Assembly (NCBI GenBank): GCA_041676645.1
Contig: JBAYRO010000032.1
Location: 1 to 34,843 of the forward strand
DNA length: 34,843 nt
Direction: 5' to 3'
Origin: JAMLIN01 sp041676645
GTDB lineage: Bacteria; Pseudomonadota; Gammaproteobacteria; Burkholderiales; Burkholderiaceae_E
A program made the position numbers and the translations under genes. Below, one piece after another: positions 23,519 to 30,916 of the stretch. Positions within the stretch are counted from its first letter, which is position 1, and each line of letters starts with the position of its first letter. Under the pieces are notes generated by a model. It was not told the origin of the DNA, did not search any database, and saw only the letters and a program-made list of their open reading frames with translations.

Positions 23519-26500
23519 ATGCCAACCAGTACTCCAGCCAATCCGAAACCCATCGTCGCCGTGATCGACCGGCACCCCGGTGGCGCGACCGAGGGCGTCC
23601 CCGCGACACCGAGGCAGGCCGCGCTCTGGATGCTGCAGCAGATGCCGGAAACGGGGTCGGCCTACCATGTCGGCGAAGCGATCACGATCCATGGCACGGT
23701 CGATCCCCGGATCCTCGCCGAATCCCTGCAGGCCCTGGTCGAGCGCCACGATGCGCTGCGCTCCTGGTTCAGCTCGGTCGAAGGCGAACCCCACATGCAT
23801 GTCGATCCGCAAGCCCGGATCGAGCTGCAACTCGACCTTCCGGACGGCGCGCGCAGCCGCGAGCAGATCGACGCCCTGGTCACGGAGTTCGTCGACACCC
23901 CCTTCGATCTCGCTCGTGCGCCGCTCATGCGGGCCAAGCTGTTCGGGATCGACGGGACACAGCAGCTGCTGGTCCTCGTCACCCATCACATCGTGACCGA
24001 CGGCTGGTCGATCGGCGTCATCACCAGTGACCTGGCCGAGCTCTACGCTGCCCGCAGCGAGGCCCGACCGCCACGACTCGAGCCCCTCGAAACGAGCTTC
24101 GGGCGCTATGTCGCCGAACAGGCGCTGGCGCAGCCGGGCGAACAGCACGCCGCATCGATCGCCTACTGGCGCGAACAGCTGGGCGGGCTCGAAACCCTGC
24201 CCCTGCCGCTGGACCGGCCCCGCGGCCGCCAGCAGACCCGTACCGGCGCCTTCGTCGAATGGCATATCGACACGGAGTCGACCGCCGCCCTGGCAGCCCT
24301 CGCGAGGCGCGAGCGGGTGACGCCTTACATGGTCCTGCTCGCCCTGTTCAAGACCCTGCTGATGCGCCATTGCCGGCATGTCGACATCGCCGTCGGCACG
24401 CCGACGGCCGGGCGCTACGTGCTCGCCCATGAGCCCCTGGTCGGCTATTTCGTCAACATGCTCGTCATGCGGACCGACCTCGGCGGCAATCCCGGTTTCG
24501 CCGAACTCGTACGGCGCGTCCGCGCCACGGCGCTGGCGGCGTTCCAGCACGACGAGGTGCCCTTCGACCAGCTCGTCGCCGCGCTCGCCCCGCCGCGCGA
24601 GCCGGGCCTGAATCCGATCTTCCAGGTGTCCTTCGCCCTGCAGAACGCGCCGATGGAGCCGATGCGCCTGGGCGAGGCAGCCTGCACCCAGGCGACGCTG
24701 CCGACCCAGGACGTGCAGTTCGACCTCTCGCTCAGCGTGACCGAGCAGGACGAGGGCATGCTGGCCAACCTCGAGTACGTCCGCGAGGTGTTCGACGAAG
24801 CCCATGTCCGGGCGATGGCCGGGCATTTCCAGCGCCTGCTGCAGGCGGTTCTGGCATCGCCCGATGCGCCCCTGGCCGATCTCGACATGCTGTCGGCCGA
24901 GGAGCGCGAGGGCATCGGCTACCGCGGCCCGGCCGCCGCTTCGTCCGATGGCGAGGCAAGCCTCGTGGCACTGTTCGCGGCGCAGGCCGAGCGCACGCCG
25001 CAGGCGATCGCCGTGGTGGCGGGCGACCAGGCGATCGACTACCGGGAACTCGACCTGAGGTCGAACCGTCTTGCCCGGCGCCTGCGCGACCTGGGCGTGG
25101 ACCGCGACGAGCGGGTTGCCCTGTGCATGACGCGCGGCATCGACGCGATCGTCGCCATGCTGGCCATCGGCAAGGCCGGCGGCGCCTATGTGCCGATCGA
25201 TCCGCATCATCCGCCGGCCCGATCCAACCTGGTTCTCGAGGATGCGGGCCCCCGGGTCCTGCTCACCCGGGCCGCGGTCGCATCGGGCCTGGTGACGCCG
25301 GCGGGAACCCGCCTGCTGCTGGTCGACATCGAGGCGTCCGCGATCGAGGCCGAGTCGTCCGAGGCCCTGCCCCGGGTCACCGAGCCGTCCGATCTCGCCT
25401 ACGTGCTCTACACCTCGGGATCGACCGGCCGCCCCAAGGGCGTGATGGTCGAGCACCGCAACGTGGCCAACCATGCCCGCTGGTTCGCCGCCGAGTTCTC
25501 GGTCGGCGTCGGCGAGGCCGCCCTGCAGCGCACCACCCTCGCCTTCGATGCCGCCGGCGTGGAGATCTGGCCCCAGCTGATCTCGGGCGGCAGCATCGTG
25601 ATCGCCGACGACGAGACGACGAAGGATCCCCGGGCGATGCTCGACCTGATCCGCTCGGCCGGCGTGAAGCTGCTGCAGGCCGTGCCCGGGCAGCTCGCCG
25701 CCATGGTCGACGAGCTCGACCGGGATGCGGCCGCGCTGCCGCTGCGCGCCATCTTCGTGGGCGGGGACGTGCTCTCGCCCCATGATGCGCGTCGCTGGCA
25801 CGAGCTCACCGGCATCCCCCTCTACAACATGTACGGCCCCACCGAGGCCACGATCGACGCCGCCTTCCATCGCTACGATCCGGATGTCGACCAGGACAAC
25901 GTGCCGATCGGCCAGCCGCCGGCCAACTGCATCATCCGCCTGCTCGACGACGAGCTGCGCCCGGTCCCGCCCGGCACCCGCGGCGAGATCTGCATCGGCG
26001 GGGCGGGTGTCGCGCGCGGCTACCTGAACCGGCCCGATCTCGATGCCGGCCGCTTCGTCGACGATCCCTTCGTCGTCGGAGGCCGGCTCTATCGCAGCGG
26101 CGACGACGGCCGCTTGCGGGCCGACGGCGCGCTGGAATACATCGGACGCGGCGACCACCAGGTCAAGGTCCGCGGCTTCCGGATCGAACTGGGCGACGTC
26201 GAGGCCGCACTGGTCGCGGCCGGCGCCCGGCAGGCCGTCGTGCTCGCGGCGCCCGATCCGACCGGCATGCTGCGCCTGGCCGCCTACATCGAGCCGGCGG
26301 ACATCTCGCTCGAGGCGTTGCGCGCGGAACTGGCCACGAGCCTGCCCGAGTACATGCATCCGGCGGCGATCCGCGCGATGGACCGCCTGCCGACCTTCAC
26401 CAACGGAAAGCTCGACCGCAATGCGCTGCCCGCGCCGGAGTTCGGCTCGGGCGGATCGGACGGCACGGACGGCGAGGCTCGTCGTCGGCCGAGGGATCAT

Positions 26501-29500
26501 GTCGAGGAAACGATCGCCGGGATCTGGACGACGCTGCTCGGGATCGAGGACATCGACATCGACGAGGATTTCTTCGCCCTGGGCGGCAACTCCCTGATCG
26601 CCGCGCGGGTGGTCGCGCGCATCTCCTCGGCGCTCGAGACCGATCTCAAGCTGACCGTCCTGTTCGAGGCGCCGACCATCGCCACGCTCGCGCAGCGCAT
26701 CCGCCCCGATCCGTCCGACCCGTCCGACCCCGACGGCCCGGACGGCGATGCGGCGGCGCCGGACACGACCGCCCCGGGCGACGATCCGACGGACCCGGCC
26801 GCCCTCGCCGGGCAGGAAGCGCTCGACCTGCCGACCAGCACTTCCCAGCAGGCGCTGTGGTACGTGGAATCGCTCACCGGCGTGCGCTCCACCTACCATG
26901 TCGCCGAACTCTACCATGTCGACGGCCCGATCGACGCCGATCTCCTGCGCAAGGCGCTGGAAATCCTGGCCGCCAGGCACCAGATGCTGCGCGCACGCTT
27001 CGAATCGCGCGACAGCCGGCTGCGGCTGATCGTCCATCCGACGATGCCGCTGCCGTTCACCGTACTGGATGCGCAGGCCGACCCCGTCGCGCAGGCCAAC
27101 GAGATCGTCGGCCAGCCCTTCGAGCTCGGCACCGGCCCGTTCTGGCGGGCTGCCCTGCTGCGCGGCCCGGGCGATACCAGCCGGCTCGTCTTCGTGATGC
27201 ACCACATCGCCTGCGACGGCTGGTCGATGAATGTCCTGTGGCAGGAACTCGGCGAGATCTACGCGGCCTTGCGCGAATCCCGGGCACCGGCGCTCGAGCC
27301 GGCGACGGCCTATGCCGACTATGCCCACTGGCAGGAGGAATTCGGCGCCGATCCGGCCCGCAAGGAGTCGCTCGACTACTGGCGGGCGCATCTCGCCGGC
27401 CTCGAGCCGATCGACCTGCCGCTGGACCGGCCCCGGCCGGTACGACGCAGCTTCGCCGGCGGCGAGGCCAGCTTCCGGATCGAACCCGCCCTCGCGAAGC
27501 GGCTCGCCGCGATGGGGCGGCGCCATGGTGCGACCCTGTACATGACGCTGCTGGCGGGCTGGCAGGCGGTGCTCGTACGCCACAGCGGCATGGCCGATAT
27601 CGCGATCGGCACGCCGGTGGCCGGCCGCATGCGCGAGGATTTCGAAGCCCTGGTGGGGTACTTCGTCAACATGCTCGTCGTGCGCACCGATGCCTCGGGC
27701 GATCCCCCGTTCGCCGAACTGCTGGGCCGGATCCGCGCTCGGGTGCTCGATGCGCTCGACCACCAGGACATCCCCTTCAACCAGCTGGTCAGCGAGCTGA
27801 GTCCGGTGCGCGATTCGGGCACCAACCCGCTGTTCCAGGTCTCGTTCTCCTTCGAGAATGCCTCGGATGAGCCGCTGCTGCTGGGCGGCCTGCGCTGCCA
27901 TCCGGAATCGCTGCCCGATCCCCAGGCCAAGTTCGACCTGGCCCTGTCGCTCAGCGGGGACGAGAGCGGAATCGATGCCACGCTCGAGTACGCGAGCGAG
28001 CTGTTCGACTCGAGCCGTATCGAGCGACTCGCCCTGCACTACCTGCGGACCCTGGAGCAGGTCGTCGCCGACGATGGCACCACGATCGCCGGCCTGGATC
28101 TCGCCGACGATGCGCAGGCGAACCTCGTCGCACGATGGGCGCAGGGTACGCAAGCCGATTATCCGCGGGACAAGTCCCTCGCGTCGCTGTTCGAAGCCCA
28201 GGTGGCCCGGTCGCCCGATGCCATCGCCCTGGCCGGTCCGGCCGGCACGCTGACCTACCGCGAACTCGACGAGAGCGCCAACCGGGTCGCGAACGTCCTG
28301 CGCGGAGCGGGCGTCGCCCCCGGCGCCCTGGTCGCGCTGTGCGCGGCACGCAACCATCCGATGCTGGTGGCGCTGCTGGGCATCGTCAAGACCGGCGCCG
28401 CCTACCTGCCGCTCGATCCCGCCTATCCGGTCGAGCGCCTGCGCCTGATGCTCGAGGATGCCCGCCCGGCCTTCCTGCTGCGCGACGATTCGCTCGGACC
28501 GCGGGTCGAGGCGGCCCTGGCCAGCGTTCCCTCGCTGTGCTTGGTGCGCGACGCCGATCGCTTCGCCTCCTCCGCTTCCGCCTGCACGCAGCGCCGGCCC
28601 AACGGGACCGGCGGCGATAGTCGCGCCTACGTGATGTACACCTCGGGCTCGACCGGCGCACCGAAGGGAACCGAGGTCACCCATCGGGGCATCACCCGCC
28701 TGGTCTGCAACACCGACTATGTGGACATCGGGACCGACGACGCCATCGCGCAGGCCTCGAACATCTCCTTCGATGCGGCGACCTTCGAGGTCTGGGGCGC
28801 CTGGCTCAACGGGGCGCGGCTGGTGTCGCTGCCGCCCGAGACGGTGCTCTCGGCGCCCAGGCTGGCCGAGGCGATCGAGACGCACGGGATCACCACCCTG
28901 TTCCTGACGACGGCGCTGTTCAATGCCCATGCCGCCGCCGCGCCCGCCATGTTCGGGGCGCTGCGCAGCCTGCTGTTCGGCGGCGAGGCCGGCGACCCGG
29001 TGTCGGTACGTCGCATCCTCGAGTCCGGCAATCCACCGGCGCGGCTCATCAACGGCTACGGGCCGACCGAGACGACCACCTTCGCCACCACCTGGGAAGT
29101 GCCGGTCGATCCGGAAGCGCTTGCCGGGCAGACGGTGCTCGGCATGCCGATCGGCCGGCCGATCGCCAACACCTCCTGCCATGTCCTCGACCCGCGGGGC
29201 CGTCCCCAGCCGATCGGCGTGGTCGGCGAGCTCTACATCGGCGGCCCGGGCGTTGCGCTCGGCTACCTGAACCGCCCCGATCTCACTGCCGAGCGCTTCG
29301 TTACCGACCCATGGGGCGGCCCGGAAGACCGCCTGTACCGCACCGGCGACCTGGTGCGCTGGCGCGAGGACGGAACCCTGCTCTATGTCGGGCGCAACGA
29401 CCAGCAGGTGAAGATCCGCGGCTTCCGGATCGAACTCGGCGAGATCGAGGCGGCGCTGCATGAATGCAGCGATGTGCGCGAGGCCGCCGTCATCGTCGAC

Positions 29501-30868
29501 GACGATCCCGACCTCGGCAAGCGCGTGGTTGCATTCGTGGTTCCCGAAGCCGGCAGGTCGATCGACGATCCCGCCTCGCTGCGTCGCGAGCTGCGCGGCC
29601 GCCTGCCCGAGTTCATGGTGCCCGCCCTGGTTCGCAGCATCGATACACTGCCGGTCACCGACAACGGCAAGCTCGACCGGCCGGCGTTGCTGGCCATGCT
29701 GCAGACACCGCAACCCGGCTCCGCCGCCGGTGCCCTGCCGGCCGGTCCGGATGCACGACGTGGTCTCGATGCCGTCGCCGGCAAGCTGCTCACGATCTGG
29801 CGGACCATCCTGCGCCAGCCGGACCTCGGGCCCGACGATCACTTCTTCGACTCCGGCGGACACTCCCTGCTGGCCTTGCGGATGCTCGGCGAAGTCGAAC
29901 GCGAGTTCGACCGTGTCCTGCGGGTCGCCGCGCTGTTCGACTCGCCGACGGTCCGGGAATTCTCCGCATTGCTGCGTGGCCGCGATTCCACCGAAGCGCA
30001 GCAGGGCTGCGCCGTCACGGTTCGCCCTGGCGATGGACGACCGCCCCTGTTCTTCGTCTCCGGCTACGGCGGCGAGATCGTGATGTTCCGCGACCTGGCC
30101 GGCAATCTGCGCCCCGGGCAATCCCTCGTGGTGCTGGACACCACCGCATTCACCGCCGCAGAGCTCGACCGGATCGAGTTGCCGACGGTGGCCGCCCGCA
30201 TGATCGGTGACATGCGCCGCGTCCAGGCGCACGGTCCCTACCACCTCGGCGGCTTTTCACTGGGCGGCAAGTTCGTCTACGAGATCGCGCGGCAGCTGCG
30301 CGCCGCCGGCGAGGCGGTCGACCTGCTGGCGCTGCTCGACTGCTACGCGCCCGGCTATCCGCCACGCAGGCCGCTCGCGCAACGCATCGCGATGCACCTG
30401 CGGGCGCTCCGGCGCAGCGGGCTGGGCTACATCAGGGACCAGATCGCCTGGTTCCGGGCCGGAAGAGCCGAAAGAAACCTCTTCGAGAATGCGCCCGAGC
30501 TTGCGGACATGGCGATCGCCCGGTCGATGAACGAATCGGCCAATGCCCTCATGGACATCTGGGATCGCCACGATCCGGGCCGGTACGAGGGCACCATGCT
30601 GATCGTCAGGGCCGCGATCCGGGAAGAACTCGCGGGCGTGGTCGACGATGACCCGCAGCTGGGCTGGGGCGACCTGGTCGGCGGCCCGATCCGGGTATGC
30701 GATCTGCACTCTTCGCACAACGACATGCTCGCCGAGGAGCATTCGGTCGCGCTTGCCGCCATCCTGTCGGAGTACCTGCCCGTGCCGCCGGCCATCCCGC
30801 CGGCGGGGGACGCCGACGCGGGTCCGGGCGAAGACACATCCCGGCCCCTCAACGAGATGCCCGGCTGA
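23519..30868 (+). CDS. NRPS-2, two-module synthetase C-A-T-C-A-T-TE
   Basis: A 2449-residue synthetase, paralogous to NRPS-1 throughout. Domains: C1 25-470 (HHIVTDG, His156-157); A1 480-970 (YTSGSTGRPKG from Tyr631); T1 with Ser1025 in GGNSL; an acidic Asp/Pro linker about 1060-1095; C2 1105-1550 (HHIACDG, His1228-1229); A2 1553-2060 (YTSGSTGAPKG from Tyr1707); T2 with Ser2116 (GGHSL); TE 2163-2425 with Ser2247 (GFSLGG), Asp2274 and His2400. By eye the pockets are D-A-V-Q-F-G-M-I-D for A1 (somewhat Gln-like except V for W) and D-A-F-F-L-G-G-T-F for A2 (Val/Ile-like). It opens with a C domain but has no loading module of its own, so it may be lipo-initiating or be fed in trans. The ATG at 23519 has no clear ribosome site. 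Confidence 0.92.
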   Translation: MPTSTPANPKPIVAVIDRHPGGATEGVPATPRQAALWMLQQMPETGSAYHVGEAITIHGTVDPRILAESLQALVERHDALRSWFSSVEGEPHMHVDPQARIELQLDLPDGARSREQIDALVTEFVDTPFDLARAPLMRAKLFGIDGTQQLLVLVTHHIVTDGWSIGVITSDLAELYAARSEARPPRLEPLETSFGRYVAEQALAQPGEQHAASIAYWREQLGGLETLPLPLDRPRGRQQTRTGAFVEWHIDTESTAALAALARRERVTPYMVLLALFKTLLMRHCRHVDIAVGTPTAGRYVLAHEPLVGYFVNMLVMRTDLGGNPGFAELVRRVRATALAAFQHDEVPFDQLVAALAPPREPGLNPIFQVSFALQNAPMEPMRLGEAACTQATLPTQDVQFDLSLSVTEQDEGMLANLEYVREVFDEAHVRAMAGHFQRLLQAVLASPDAPLADLDMLSAEEREGIGYRGPAAASSDGEASLVALFAAQAERTPQAIAVVAGDQAIDYRELDLRSNRLARRLRDLGVDRDERVALCMTRGIDAIVAMLAIGKAGGAYVPIDPHHPPARSNLVLEDAGPRVLLTRAAVASGLVTPAGTRLLLVDIEASAIEAESSEALPRVTEPSDLAYVLYTSGSTGRPKGVMVEHRNVANHARWFAAEFSVGVGEAALQRTTLAFDAAGVEIWPQLISGGSIVIADDETTKDPRAMLDLIRSAGVKLLQAVPGQLAAMVDELDRDAAALPLRAIFVGGDVLSPHDARRWHELTGIPLYNMYGPTEATIDAAFHRYDPDVDQDNVPIGQPPANCIIRLLDDELRPVPPGTRGEICIGGAGVARGYLNRPDLDAGRFVDDPFVVGGRLYRSGDDGRLRADGALEYIGRGDHQVKVRGFRIELGDVEAALVAAGARQAVVLAAPDPTGMLRLAAYIEPADISLEALRAELATSLPEYMHPAAIRAMDRLPTFTNGKLDRNALPAPEFGSGGSDGTDGEARRRPRDHVEETIAGIWTTLLGIEDIDIDEDFFALGGNSLIAARVVARISSALETDLKLTVLFEAPTIATLAQRIRPDPSDPSDPDGPDGDAAAPDTTAPGDDPTDPAALAGQEALDLPTSTSQQALWYVESLTGVRSTYHVAELYHVDGPIDADLLRKALEILAARHQMLRARFESRDSRLRLIVHPTMPLPFTVLDAQADPVAQANEIVGQPFELGTGPFWRAALLRGPGDTSRLVFVMHHIACDGWSMNVLWQELGEIYAALRESRAPALEPATAYADYAHWQEEFGADPARKESLDYWRAHLAGLEPIDLPLDRPRPVRRSFAGGEASFRIEPALAKRLAAMGRRHGATLYMTLLAGWQAVLVRHSGMADIAIGTPVAGRMREDFEALVGYFVNMLVVRTDASGDPPFAELLGRIRARVLDALDHQDIPFNQLVSELSPVRDSGTNPLFQVSFSFENASDEPLLLGGLRCHPESLPDPQAKFDLALSLSGDESGIDATLEYASELFDSSRIERLALHYLRTLEQVVADDGTTIAGLDLADDAQANLVARWAQGTQADYPRDKSLASLFEAQVARSPDAIALAGPAGTLTYRELDESANRVANVLRGAGVAPGALVALCAARNHPMLVALLGIVKTGAAYLPLDPAYPVERLRLMLEDARPAFLLRDDSLGPRVEAALASVPSLCLVRDADRFASSASACTQRRPNGTGGDSRAYVMYTSGSTGAPKGTEVTHRGITRLVCNTDYVDIGTDDAIAQASNISFDAATFEVWGAWLNGARLVSLPPETVLSAPRLAEAIETHGITTLFLTTALFNAHAAAAPAMFGALRSLLFGGEAGDPVSVRRILESGNPPARLINGYGPTETTTFATTWEVPVDPEALAGQTVLGMPIGRPIANTSCHVLDPRGRPQPIGVVGELYIGGPGVALGYLNRPDLTAERFVTDPWGGPEDRLYRTGDLVRWREDGTLLYVGRNDQQVKIRGFRIELGEIEAALHECSDVREAAVIVDDDPDLGKRVVAFVVPEAGRSIDDPASLRRELRGRLPEFMVPALVRSIDTLPVTDNGKLDRPALLAMLQTPQPGSAAGALPAGPDARRGLDAVAGKLLTIWRTILRQPDLGPDDHFFDSGGHSLLALRMLGEVEREFDRVLRVAALFDSPTVREFSALLRGRDSTEAQQGCAVTVRPGDGRPPLFFVSGYGGEIVMFRDLAGNLRPGQSLVVLDTTAFTAAELDRIELPTVAARMIGDMRRVQAHGPYHLGGFSLGGKFVYEIARQLRAAGEAVDLLALLDCYAPGYPPRRPLAQRIAMHLRALRRSGLGYIRDQIAWFRAGRAERNLFENAPELADMAIARSMNESANALMDIWDRHDPGRYEGTMLIVRAAIREELAGVVDDDPQLGWGDLVGGPIRVCDLHSSHNDMLAEEHSVALAAILSEYLPVPPAIPPAGDADAGPGEDTSRPLNEMPG

Positions 30869-30916
30869 GCGCCACTCCGGCCCCGCCGCCCCACCCATCC
30901 AAGCGACCCAGCGACC

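Noticed and set aside
21719..30244. A 2841-codon open frame on the minus strand covering flippase 2 and most of NRPS-2
   Set aside because: It is the antisense shadow of high-GC coding sequence. It shows no domain motifs and is rich in Arg/His/Gly/Asp, whereas the plus-strand frame has complete NRPS motifs.
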